A stretch of DNA of 12,533 nt from Baffinella frigidus (GCA_026770585.1 MU646831.1:261853-274385), one strand, 5' to 3'; positions 1-6,035 are shown, counted from the first letter of the stretch. Notes: generated by a model from the letters alone, not told the origin. Numbers and translations are program-made.

Positions 1-96
1 CCCGAAAGTGGTTCAGGGTTAAGTTGCCCCCTCCCGAAAGTGGTTCAGGGTTAAGTTGCCCCCTCCCGAAAGTGGTTCAGGGTTAAGTTGCCCCCC
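1..96. repeat. 32-bp minisatellite, three copies
   Basis: Three nearly exact direct copies of a 32-bp unit beginning CCCGAAAGTGGTTCAGGG start at 1, 33 and 65. The third loses its end at about 95. The array touches the left edge of the window, so its true length is unknown. A degenerate partial copy recurs at 179-206 after about 80 bases of unique sequence. Confidence 0.93.
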
Positions 97-206
97 AAAG
101 TTGCGGAGAGGTACTCTTCCGATAAGTTCTCCGCAAAAGTCAACAACTGCACACGCCATAAGTTGCCAAGGTATACAGGGTCAAGTTGCCCCTCCCGAAA
201 GTAAAG

Positions 207-736
207 CGCAGCTGTTCGCAGGTGTAGAATGGACGGGTACACTGAAAGTCTGGAACGCAAAGTTTCGCGCGTGTAACATGGATGCGCACACTGAAAGACA
301 CCGTTTCGCGGGCGTAAAATGGACGGACCCACTAAAACACAACTTGTTGCAATAGTAAAATAGACGGTCACACTGGAACGCACCTTTTCGCACGCGCATA
401 ATTTATGGGAACACCGAAAAGCAACTTTTCGCACTGGCAAAATGGATGTAAAATGAATGTGCAATGGACGGACACACTGACACGCACCTTTTCGCACATG
501 TAAAATGGACGGACACACTAAAACATATTTTTTGCAATTGTAAAAGGGATGAACACAGTGAAAAGCACCTTTTCGCAATGGTAAAAGGGATGTAAAATTG
601 TTGGGCACACTGACACACACCTTTTCGCACGTAAAGCATGGACGGACACACTAAAACACAACGTTTTGCAATCGTAAAATGGATGTTGAATGGATGGGCA
701 CACTCAAACGCACCTTTTCGCAAGTGTACACTGTCG
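207..736. repeat. 41-bp minisatellite, degenerate, about ten units
   Basis: Units follow the pattern ACTGACACGCACCTTTTCGC, a short variable linker, then GTAAAATGGACGGACAC, for 41 bases in total. Several units are longer by 10-22 bases because the GTAAAATGGATG part is doubled. C-rich units with CACCTTTTCGCA alternate with AT-rich units with AAAACACAAC and TTGCAAT, which suggests a two-unit higher-order repeat of about 82-93 bases. Long open frames on the - strand here are a by-product of the repeat: 41 is not a multiple of three, and the same peptide words (VCPSI, AKRC) turn up in different frames. Confidence 0.88.
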
Positions 737-739
737 AGA
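724..739 (-). pseudogene. Short remnant of the exon-like module of 4472-4586
   Basis: The 15-base string TGTACACTGTCGAGA at the edge of the 41-bp minisatellite matches the start of the exon-like modules at 4472-4586 and 4967-5020. In those, the - strand encodes STVYIRNW just after a CTGCAG acceptor. Only the first few codons are shared here. It could be a chance match, but in all three places the string borders a minisatellite. Confidence 0.35.
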
Positions 740-1076
740 CCTCCGCCATCCCGCACATCGTTTGGCACAGCTGTTGGTGGGGTTAGTGTTTAGGGTTTGG
801 GGTTTGGGGTTTGGGGTTTGGGGTTTGGGGTTTGGGGTTTGGGGTTTAGGGTTTAGGGTTTAGGGTTGGGGGTTAGGGGATAGGGGTTATGGGTTATGGG
901 TTATGGGTTATGGGTTGGGGGTCAGAGTTTAGGGTGTGGGGTTCAGGGATTAGGGATTAGGGTTTGGGGTTCAGGGTTTATTGTCTATGGTTTCTGGTCC
1001 CTGGTTTCTGGTTTCTGGTTTCTGGTCTAGAGGTTCGGGTTTCGGGTGTGTGGTGTCGGGTAATAATGGACGGCAC

Positions 1077-1113
1077 ACGCTCGCGGCAGAGACGAAGATG
1101 TCAGAGAGGTCGA
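1077..1113 (-). pseudogene. Exon-like module 1 (DLSDIFVSAAS)
   Basis: The - strand reads L-D-L-S-D-I-F-V-S-A-A-S and is followed directly by GTGTGC, a possible splice donor. It aligns codon for codon with the islands at 1256-1291 and 1476-1538. The pattern is [LP]D[LP]xDxF-x-SAA[SN], and the aromatic/aliphatic positions are kept. Protein family not recognised. It is flanked on both sides by heptamer repeats. Calling it coding-derived is an inference. Confidence 0.4.
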
Positions 1114-1255
1114 GTGTGGGCGATGGGGACTAGGGACTAGAAACTAGGGACTAGGGACTAGGGATCACGGAATAGTGATCACGGAGGGTTGAGGATTTGG
1201 TTTTTAGGGTTTAGGGTTTCGAGTGTATGGTTTCGGGTGTAAGGTCTGGGACATG

Positions 1256-1291
1256 AGTTCGCGGCGGAGGCGAAGAAGTCGAAGAGGTCGG
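1256..1291 (-). pseudogene. Exon-like module 2 (DLFDFFASAAN)
   Basis: Second copy of the module. The - strand reads P-D-L-F-D-F-F-A-S-A-A-N. The base pair after the last codon is TC instead of GT, so the donor seen in the other two copies is absent. It differs from copy 1 at about nine of 36 bases, both silent and conservative. Unidentified. Confidence 0.4.
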
Positions 1292-1475
1292 GTTTAGGGA
1301 ATGCGGAATAGTGGATCGGGAATAGGGACTAGGGACTAGGGAATGGTTACAGGGACTAGGGACTAGGGACTAGGGACTAGGAACTAGGAACTAGTGACTA
1401 GGGATCACGGTTCAGGGTTCAGGATTTCGGGTGTCGGGTTTCGGGTTTCGGGTTTCAGGTGTAGGGTCTCGGGCA

Positions 1476-1538
1476 TACGTTCGCGGCGGAGGAGAACATG
1501 TCGAGGGGGTCCAGCAGATCCTTCTTGGCATCCACCTA
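1476..1538 (-). pseudogene. Exon-like module 3, longest copy (VDAKKDLLDPLDMFSSAAN)
   Basis: The most complete copy. On the - strand an AG (CAACTAG) precedes the frame V-D-A-K-K-D-L-L-D-P-L-D-M-F-S-S-A-A-N, 19 codons, and GTATGC follows. It therefore has the shape of a 57-base phase-0 micro-exon between an AG acceptor and a GT donor, with heptamer repeats where introns would be. Whether it belongs to a live gene cannot be judged here, and I do not recognise the family. Confidence 0.45.
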
Positions 1539-1800
1539 GTTGAGGGTTTGGTGTTTAGTGTTTCGGGTTTGAGGTTTGGGGCTTGGGGTTTAGGGTTGAG
1601 GGTTTGGGGTTTAGGATTTGGGGTTGAGGGTTTAGGGTTCAAGGTTTCGGGTTTCGGGTTTCGGGTTTCGGGTTCAGGGGTTGGAGTTTGGGGTTTGGGG
1701 TTTGGGGTTTGGGGTTTGGGGTTTAGGGGTTAGGGTTTAGGGTTTAGGGTTTAGGGTTTAGGGTTTAGGGTTTAGGGGTTCGGGTGTAGGGGTCAAACGT

Positions 1801-1865
1801 TTGTCGAGCACTCCACTGTGCGAACACCCATCCACACGTTCGAGTCGATTGTTTGCCTGTGTGGG
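1801..1865. repeat. Non-heptameric island, copy A
   Basis: This island between heptamer tracts aligns with 2016-2080: both have GAGCACT, then ACTGT, CCCATCCA and ACGTTC at the same spacing. They share roughly three quarters of their bases by eye. In the related - strand frame this copy reads DSNVWMGV and then stops, while copy B reads NNLMERMDGG. Neither is recognised. Confidence 0.5.
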
Positions 1866-1894
1866 TGTGGGGGTTTAGGGTTTAGGGTCTAGTC

Positions 1895-2104
1895 GATCAA
1901 CGTTTCGTGATCTCACAAATTTGAGAGTACATTTGTTTTAAGACAGGTTTGCGTTTATACACTCGTTTTGTGTTCCTGGGCAAGCAAGCAGTTTGGCACA
2001 CAAAACGTTGATTGATGAGCACTGAACTGTTCGTACCCCCATCCATACGTTCCATCAGATTATTTTCTTTGTCTGGGGCTTGGGGTGTTAGCGTGAGATA
2101 GGTG
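1895..2104. repeat. Unique AT-rich stretch ending in island copy B
   Basis: Low-repeat sequence between heptamer tracts. Its last third (2016-2080) is the second copy of the 1801-1865 island. The motif ATCAACGTTT/AAACGTTGAT occurs near 1896 and 2003 in opposite orientations, so much of the stretch sits between inverted 10-base words. No gene recognised. Confidence 0.45.
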
Positions 2105-2250
2105 TACGGGTTTTGATTTGGGTTGTGGGGGTTTGGTGTTTGGGGTTTGGTGTTTGGTGTTTGGTGTTTGGTGTTTGGTATTTGGTGTTTGGGGGTTTGG
2201 TGTTTGGGGGTTTGGGTTTTTATTTTGAGTTTGAGGGTTAGGGTTTGGGG
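2105..2250 (+). repeat. Heptamer tract, mostly TTTGGTG
   Basis: Period-7 repeats with TTTGGTG as the dominant unit (about 2138-2210), then a few TTTGGGG and TTAGGG units. This is another locally homogenised variant of the telomere-type heptamer with its G-rich strand on +. Confidence 0.85.
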
Positions 2251-2356
2251 GATAGGGATTCGGCGTGTTAGATTAGGCCTTTTCTGGTACACACTAAGGT
2301 CTAGGGGACCCGCAGTCCTCCGTGTTGCAACAACATAGCCCACTCCAGCCTTAGGT

Positions 2357-2531
2357 TCCCTATGATCCACACGGTGGACTAGGGAGGTTTCGTTGGGGCC
2401 GGATTTCGGGGGGTAACGTGACCAAATTTGCATCATGAAAGCCTTAAAGTCAATTGTCTCTGGGCAAGTTGACTTTTGATGGAAGGTTCGTGGTCCACCG
2501 TGTGGCATTTCCTCAGAGAAAATCATAGGAA
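2357..2531. repeat. Degenerate foldback element
   Basis: A perfect 13-base inverted pair (CCACACGGTGGAC at 2367-2379, its complement at 2493-2505) lies inside a wider weak inverted repeat. The outer parts read CCTATGAT on the left and ATCATAGG on the right. An inner hairpin pairs AAAGTCAA with TTGACTTT at about 2444-2478. The open - strand frame here (part of 1897-2526) crosses the element and a heptamer tract and is probably not a protein. Confidence 0.5.
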
Positions 2532-2600
2532 AACATGACCTGGTTCAGATATCATCCGAGAAGAAAACTGGGACGCACTTGCACGTAACCACTCGAGGCT
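2515..2600 (+). repeat. Dispersed repeat R, copy 1
   Basis: Begins AAATCATAGGAAAACATGAC and contains GGGACGCACTTGCACGT at 2570-2587. The same order of words occurs at 3165-3222 continuing at 3363-3420, and at 4022-4140. Partial copies lie at 2826-2872 and 3807-3890. This copy preserves GCACTTGCACG uninterrupted and so serves as the empty site for the foldback at 3223-3362. Confidence 0.7.
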
Positions 2601-2884
2601 GGAAGATGGAGTATTTTAAATGTGGGATTGTTAAATTTAGTACCAGTCACGGGCAGGCTTGGTCACGTTACTGGGGGAATTCCGTGGCACCACGCGTGGC
2701 GCAATCGCCTCGAATTAAACCTTAGGCTCCTTACGTAATCCCTCCTATGAAATCATAGGGCCAGCTATCTTCCTGTATATCTATCTTTATGTCTTTATGT
2801 AGGAAATCATAGGGCGTTGCATCTATCTACGTAAAGCGCACATGAGCGGCCCCATCCGTTCCAGCCTCCTCACAATCAGGCCAT
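2601..2884. repeat. Intergenic stretch with CCTATGAAATCATAGG palindromes and partial repeat R
   Basis: No gene seen. The 16-base near-palindrome CCTATGAAATCATAGG occurs at about 2745-2760, and GGAAATCATAGGGC follows near 2802-2815. CTTAGGCTCCTTACG near 2721 matches the context at 3912. From about 2826, GTAAAGCGCACATGAGCGGC is the downstream half of dispersed repeat R. Confidence 0.5.
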
Positions 2885-2886
2885 CT

Positions 2887-2968
2887 TACACCCTACACCC
2901 TACACCCTACACCCTACACCCTACACCCTACACCCTGCACCCTACACCCTACACCCTACACCCTACAC
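2887..2968 (-). repeat. CCCTACA heptamer array, about 11 units
   Basis: Nearly perfect tandem CCCTACA units with one CCCTGCA variant. Read on the - strand this is TGTAGGG, a one-base variant of TTTAGGG. It is the only heptamer tract in the window with its G-rich strand on -. Confidence 0.95.
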
Positions 2969-3222
2969 CCGGCCCACCTGGCGCCTCCAATCTAATTTCG
3001 GACCAAGACAGAATCTGCCCCGCTATCTTAGGCTCCCCACGCGGAAGGTAGGGGTGTATATGCCATTTTAGTCATCAAATGATGCTATCTTACGCCTTTT
3101 CATCAGGACAGATTCTGGTATGGTCCGAGATGAAATCAGCAACGGAGCTTTATAAAACAACCCTCTATGCACTGACATGAGAAAAACCACTGATTCAGGT
3201 GGAAATGGGCGGGGGCGCACTT

Positions 3223-3362
3223 TTATCCGGGGAAACCTATTTTTTTTTAGTTTGATGGCAAGGAAAATTACTACACAATTCGTTCTTATTAGTAATATTA
3301 AAGTATTTGTGTAGTAATTTTCCTTGCTATCAAACTAAAGAAAAATAGGTTTCCCCGGATAA
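3223..3362. mobile_element. Foldback MITE-like element, 140 bp, TSD ACTT
   Basis: Inverted arms of 56 bases (3223-3278 and 3307-3362) differ at only two positions. They begin TTATCCGGGGAAACC and surround a 28-base AT-rich loop. ACTT directly precedes and follows the element. Related repeat-R copies at 2570-2587 and 4076-4090 have an uninterrupted GCACTTGCACG, so the insertion and its 4-bp duplication are directly supported. There is no coding capacity, so any movement needs a transposase in trans. The near-identical arms suggest a fairly recent insertion. Confidence 0.9.
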
Positions 3363-3425
3363 ACTTGCACGTGAAGCGCACTTGAGCGATCCACACGGGC
3401 CCATCGAAGTCTGAAATTTTTGAAA
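3363..3425 (+). repeat. Dispersed repeat R, copy 2, right part
   Basis: ACTTGCACGTGAAGCGCACT followed by GAGCGATCCACACGG continues the repeat R copy whose left part (CACTGATTCAGGTGG, then GGGGGCGCACTT) lies at 3190-3222. The two halves are separated by the 140-bp foldback. Confidence 0.75.
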
Positions 3426-3729
3426 TCTCGAAGTCGAAAACGCGACAAGTCCTACCGGAATAGCTCTATTTAATTTAAACACTCGGGAGTTCCCCGCAAG
3501 CAAGAAAAATTACTACACGCCGCCCCCAGAGGCGAAAAGGTCCGTCCCAGCCCCCCCCCCAACCACCTCTAACCTAAAACAAAGGCGCCCTCGTAGGCAC
3601 GGGGCCGTCCGCTGCAAGGCGGCGGCTCCACCACCACTGGGGCCAGGCTCCTGAAACGGGTGTGTCTTGGAAGAAGGTTAACTTAACTGGGCGACTACTT
3701 TAGACGTTGTCTGAACACAGGGTTTCTAT
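3426..3729. other. Intergenic stretch with solo foldback arm
   Basis: No gene recognised. GCAAGAAAAATTACTACAC at 3499-3517 is a solo piece of the inner arm of the 3223-3362 foldback. A run of C lies near 3550. GACTACTTTAGACGT near 3694 is identical to the left end of the insertion at 8206-8345, which suggests another copy or fragment of that element. Confidence 0.5.
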
Positions 3730-3797
3730 CAACGAAATTTACAACACAATTTGATCATACTAGGAAGAGTAAAACGTCTGTGTAGTAAATTTCGTTG
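3730..3797. mobile_element. Short foldback, 68 bp
   Basis: Nineteen-base arms CAACGAAATTTACAACACA (3730-3748) and its complement (3779-3797) have one mismatch and enclose 30 bases. The inner TGTGTAGTAA word is shared with the arm of the 3223-3362 element. A partial repeat R copy (ACTTGCACGTGAAGCGGACT) starts a few bases downstream. No target duplication could be assigned. Confidence 0.7.
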
Positions 3798-3806
3798 TCG
3801 TGGGAG

Positions 3807-3936
3807 AGGAACGGACTTGCACGTGAAGCGGACTTGCGCGATCCGCACGGCCCCATCCGTACCCGCCTCTTCCCCAACCACCTCTAATGGCAACTACGGA
3901 TCCTAGTAAAACCTTAGGCCCCCTACGACATCCCCT
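3807..3936 (+). repeat. Dispersed repeat R, copy 3 (right half)
   Basis: ACGGACTTGCACGTGAAGCG, then GATCCGCACGGCCCCATCCG and CCCAACCACCTCTAA. The last phrase also occurs at 3560-3576. It is followed by CCTTAGGCCCCCTACG, matching 2720-2736, and then by the 20-bp array. Confidence 0.65.
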
Positions 3937-4036
3937 CCTATGAAACGATAGGAGAACCTATGAAATCATAGGATAACCTATGAAATCATAGGATAACCTA
4001 TGAACTCATAGGAGAACCTATGAAATCATAGGAGAA
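3937..4036. repeat. 20-bp tandem array, five units, each near-palindromic
   Basis: Five consecutive 20-base units of the form CCTATGAAATCATAGGAKAA. The first has ACGATA and the fourth ACTCATA. The first 16 bases of each unit are a near-perfect palindrome, so the array can form a row of short hairpins. It lies directly upstream of a repeat R copy. The single CCTATGAAATCATAGG near 2745 looks like an unexpanded version. This is not a CRISPR array, because there are no unique spacers. Confidence 0.92.
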
Positions 4037-4037
4037 C

Positions 4038-4140
4038 ACGCACTGATTCAGCTGTCTTCCGAGGTGGAAGTGGGGACGCACTTGCACGTGAAGCGGACTT
4101 GAGCGACCCACACGGCCCCGTCCGTACCCGGCTGCCCCTC
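4038..4140 (+). repeat. Dispersed repeat R, copy 4 (most complete)
   Basis: CACTGATTCAG, GAGGTGGAAGTGGGGACGCA, CTTGCACGTGAAGCGGACTT, then GAGCGACCCACACGGCCCCG. This copy is uninterrupted and shows the order of parts split elsewhere by foldbacks. Confidence 0.7.
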
Positions 4141-4199
4141 AGATAGCGAGTGCGCGGTGAACGACTGCTCTTGCAGTTCCAGAACGCGTCCGTGCACCT

Positions 4200-4425
4200 G
4201 TTGTTTCGGGTTTCGGGTTTCGGAATAGTTTTCGCGAGGAAAAAAAATAGTTCTTTTCGCGAAAAAGGTACCGAGAAGCGCTGTTCGTAAACGTCTTGGA
4301 ATGCGAGGTACGGGAGGTTTTCGGTTTTCGGGTTTCAGGTTTAGGTTTTAGGTTCTCGAGTTCCAGGTTTTCGGGTTCTCGGGTTCATGTTTTAGGTCCC
4401 CGGGTTTCGAGTTTCGGATTTTTTT
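4200..4425 (+). repeat. TTTCGGG-type degenerate heptamer region
   Basis: TTTCGGG units at about 4204-4223 and degenerate TTTTCGGGTTTCAGG-like sequence at 4318-4420. Between them lie the truncated exon copy at 4272-4317 and AT-rich sequence with TTTTCGCGAGGAAA and TTTTCGCGAAAA, inverted relative to each other (about 4230-4265). Confidence 0.7.
4272..4317 (-). pseudogene. Exon-like fragment A (LPYLAFQDVYEQRFS)
   Basis: The - strand reads L-P-Y-L-A-F-Q-D-V-Y-E-Q-R-F-S and is followed by GTACC, a donor-like GT. It matches the last 15 codons of the module at 4472-4586. Of three differences in the codons, two are silent (CCG/CCC, GTT/GTC) and one gives F for L. The upstream part is missing and replaced by TTTCGGG-type sequence. 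Confidence 0.5.
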
Positions 4426-4471
4426 TGCGCAAAAACATTATTATAACATAAAAGGGAGAAGAAAAAAATAC

Positions 4472-4586
4472 CGAGAAGCGCTGTTCGTAGACGTCTTGGA
4501 GTGCGAGGTAGGGGAGGGGCGTCATGTCCGGGGGGAAGTAGCCGAACATCGGCGTTTGCCAGTTGCGGATATACACTGTCGAGAAC
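4472..4586 (-). CDS. Exon-like module B of an unrecognised protein (38 codons)
   Basis: On the - strand CTGCAG acts as a possible acceptor. After one leading G, 38 open codons follow and end at TTCTCG before GTATTTTTTT, a donor-like site. The peptide includes STVYIRNWQTPMFGYFPPDM, then TPLPYLALQDVYEQRFS. It is rich in aromatics and prolines, uses mostly C-ending codons like the V-ATPase exon, and has no low-complexity sequence. Two partial copies (4272-4317, 4967-5020) keep the frame with silent changes, which supports a coding origin. I do not recognise the family. No neighbouring exon is visible, so it may be a live internal exon or a pseudogene fragment. Confidence 0.45.
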
Positions 4587-4596
4587 CTGCAGAGCG

Positions 4597-4700
4597 GTCA
4601 GACTAAACAGTTAAGAGGGTCAGACCAGCCAAGAGGGTCAGACCAAACAGTTAAGAGGGTCGGAACAAATAGGTAAGAGGATCGGACCAAGTATCTCAGC
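4597..4700. repeat. 22-bp minisatellite, array 1
   Basis: About five units of GGTCAGACCAAACAGTTAAG with a final AG (one unit of 18 bases), starting five bases beyond the CTGCAG next to the exon-like module. It is homologous to 5036-5213, which has more units. Confidence 0.9.
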
Positions 4701-4745
4701 CGTTCGGGGGATGAGAACTGAGTGTGTGAAGCGGTTTTCGCATCT

Positions 4746-4904
4746 TCATAGGCGGGACGACTTAATTTAGACCGCGTTTTTTGCTATCTTGGGATGGGTT
4801 TCTCCTAAATTAAAACTATGTCGAAGTTAATATAGAAAAATAAGAGAGACACCACCCTTAAGATAGCATAAAAGGCGGTTTAAATTGAGTCGTCCCGGAC
4901 ACTA
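4746..4904. mobile_element. Foldback MITE-like element, 159 bp, TSD ATCT
   Basis: Arms of about 53 bases: the left begins TCATAGGCGGGACGACTTAA and the complement of the right end begins TAGTGTCCGGGACGACTCAA. They align without gaps through GCTATCTT. ATCT lies at 4742-4745 and again at 4905-4908. The tandem duplicate of this region reads CGCATCTATTGGCCACGAAA (from 5253) without the element, so the empty site is in the window. No coding capacity. Confidence 0.9.
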
Positions 4905-4949
4905 ATCTGTTTGCCACGAAACCAATGACACAAAGCAAGACGTTAACGA

Positions 4950-4980
4950 TTCGGCTACTTCCCCCCGGGAAGTAGCCGAA
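4950..4980. repeat. Perfect 14-base palindrome made from an exon fragment
   Basis: TTCGGCTACTTCCC (4950-4963), three C, then GGGAAGTAGCCGAA (4967-4980). The right half belongs to exon-like fragment C (FGYFP on the - strand). The left half is the same 14 bases in the opposite orientation, at the junction between the two tandem duplicates. Confidence 0.9.
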
Positions 4981-5020
4981 CATCGGCGTTGGCCAGTTGC
5001 GGATGTACACTGTCGAGAAC
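4967..5020 (-). pseudogene. Exon-like fragment C (FSTVYIRNWPTPMFGYFP)
   Basis: Same CTGCAG acceptor, phase and peptide as module B, with P for Q at one position. It breaks off after GYFP, where the palindrome begins. It therefore holds the first half of the module, while fragment A holds the second half. Confidence 0.5.
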
Positions 5021-5035
5021 CTGCAGAGCGGTTTT

Positions 5036-5213
5036 CTTAAGAGGGTCAGACTAAGCACTTCAGAGGGTCAGACCAGTTAAGAGGGTTAGACCAAACAGTT
5101 AAGAGGGTCGGACCAAACATATAAGAGGGTCATACCAAACAGTTAAGAGGGTCAGACTGAACAGTTAAGAGGGCCAGACCAAACAGTTAAGAGGGCCAGG
5201 CCAAATATCTGAG
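5036..5213. repeat. 22-bp minisatellite, array 2
   Basis: About eight units of the GGTCAGACCAAACAGTTAAG family (some of 18 bases), including GGCCAGACC and GGTCATACC variants. It ends in ATATCTGAGCCGTTCGGGG, matching the end of array 1 (GTATCTCAGCCGTTCGGGG). The two arrays differ in copy number, which shows expansion or contraction after the duplication. Confidence 0.9.
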
Positions 5214-5325
5214 CCGTTCGGGGTTTAGAGTTGAGTGTGTGGAGCGGTTTTCGCATCTATTGGCCACGAAACCGATGACACAATGCCGAACGTTAGCGAT
5301 GTAGTACCACGATCAAGAGCCACAC
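5214..5325. repeat. Tail of the second tandem duplicate
   Basis: GCCGTTCGGGG, TTGAGTGTGTGGAGCGGTTT, TCGCATCT, GCCACGAAACCGATGACACA and CGTTAGCGAT correspond in order to 4701-4745 plus 4905-4950. The join at 5255-5258 (ATCT) is the empty target site of the 4746-4904 element. Confidence 0.8.
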
Positions 5326-5458
5326 GGCCACATTAGGCGATTGGTCACATTAGGGGATGACAACATTAGGAGATTGACCACATTAGGGGAGGACCACATT
5401 AGGCGATTGGCCACATTAGGCGATTGGCCACATTAGGCGATTGGCCACATTCGGGGAG
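5326..5458. repeat. 17-bp tandem array, about eight units
   Basis: Units of GGCCACATTAGGCGATT, with variants carrying TCACATTAGGGGATG and ACATTAGGAGATT of 16-17 bases. The three units near the end are almost identical, so the array was homogenised from the right. Confidence 0.92.
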
Positions 5459-5511
5459 GATCAGAGGGGCCGGAAGCGTACCAATCGAGGACGCCGATCG
5501 AGCCGGCATTC

Positions 5512-5815
5512 AGCACCGTAACCTGTTGTGAGCGCTCGCACGTGAGCATTTGGTTTGATTTGATTTAACGCGAGCTGCGGCGCCCCGTTAGCCCTTTGAG
5601 CACCGTAAAATGTTGTGATCGCTCGCACGTGAGACTTTGGTTTGATTTCACTTGAGATTTTGATTTGATTTAAGGCGAGTTCCTCAACCTTAAACCTAAA
5701 CCCGAGCGAAGGGATTCCGGACCTGACTGAATTTAGCATTGAGCACCGTAACCTGTTGTGAGCGCTCGCACGGGAGACTTTGGTTTGATTTGATTTAAGG
5801 CGAGCTGCGGCGCTC
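5512..5815. repeat. Three dispersed ~75-90 bp direct repeats
   Basis: Copies start at 5512, 5598 and 5741. Each has GAGCACCGTA, TGTTGTGAGCGCTCGCACGT, TTTGGTTTGATTTGATTTAA and GGCGAGCTGCGGCGC, with small changes. The middle copy carries an extra ATTTCACTTGAG segment. Each has a GCTCGCAC(G)(T/G)GAG inverted centre, with CACGTG in the first two. The open - strand frame across it is repeat-derived. Confidence 0.88.
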
Positions 5816-6035
5816 TTTTTAACTTGTGGTTGTAAATTTCGAACTGAGTGGCGTGTCTAAATAAGTCATCCTCTAGCGTTGGTTTTCTGCCTTCAGAGAG
5901 ATGGACTAGCAAAGGGATTCTGTCCCTACTTTAATTCAGGAGCCTACCAATTAACCTTTGCCAACCTCCTATTGCCAATTAGGTGAGGAAAAAAACACCG
6001 AAATAAAACATGTTCCCGGCTGAAACCGCGTGTCG
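5816..6035. other. Intergenic stretch with a degenerate block also found near 6860
   Basis: No gene seen. ACTAGCAAAGGGATTC, then TTTGCC and CCAATTAGGTGAGG at 5906-5990 match in order ACTAGCAAAGAGATCC and CCAATTAGGCGATAAG at 6864-6950. These may be two decayed copies of one foldback. GGAGCCTACCAATTAA and TTGCCAATTAGGTGAGG are roughly inverted. Confidence 0.45.

Larger units (their letters stand above)
779..1795 (+). repeat. Interstitial telomere-like heptamer tract (TTTAGGG variants)
   Basis: About 1 kb of period-7 repeats with the G-rich strand on +. Blocks are locally uniform but differ from one another: TTTGGGG around 795-845 and 1683-1727, TTATGGG at 883-915, TTTCTGG at 998-1025, GGGACTA at 1125-1166 and 1325-1400, TTTCGGG at 1436-1457 and 1648-1670, and canonical TTTAGGG at about 1730-1777. 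Three non-heptameric islands (1077-1113, 1256-1291, 1476-1538) interrupt the tract. The degeneracy argues for an old interstitial tract, not a functional telomere. Confidence 0.93.

Noticed and set aside
51-768. Long - strand open frames (189, 121 and 61 codons) over the start of the window
   Set aside because: They are translations of the 41-bp minisatellite. The same words appear in different frames because the period is not a multiple of three, and no known domain is present.
1412-1733. Open frames on both strands reading NPKPQTPNPKP or GFGVWGLGFR
   Set aside because: Direct translation of heptamer repeats.
779-1795. A true chromosome end
   Set aside because: The tract is degenerate, interrupted and followed by more than 10 kb on the side toward which its G-rich strand points, so it is interstitial.
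1897-2526. 209-codon - strand frame
   Set aside because: It crosses a foldback, a unique stretch and the TTTGGTG tract, whose translation (TPNTKHQ) fills the middle. No recognised domain.
4746-4904. Small structured RNA gene
   Set aside because: The hairpin is explained as an inserted foldback with a 4-bp target duplication and an empty site at 5255. There is no promoter or terminator.
3937-5213. CRISPR-like repeats (20-bp and 22-bp arrays)
   Set aside because: Units are head to tail with no unique spacers, in eukaryotic sequence.
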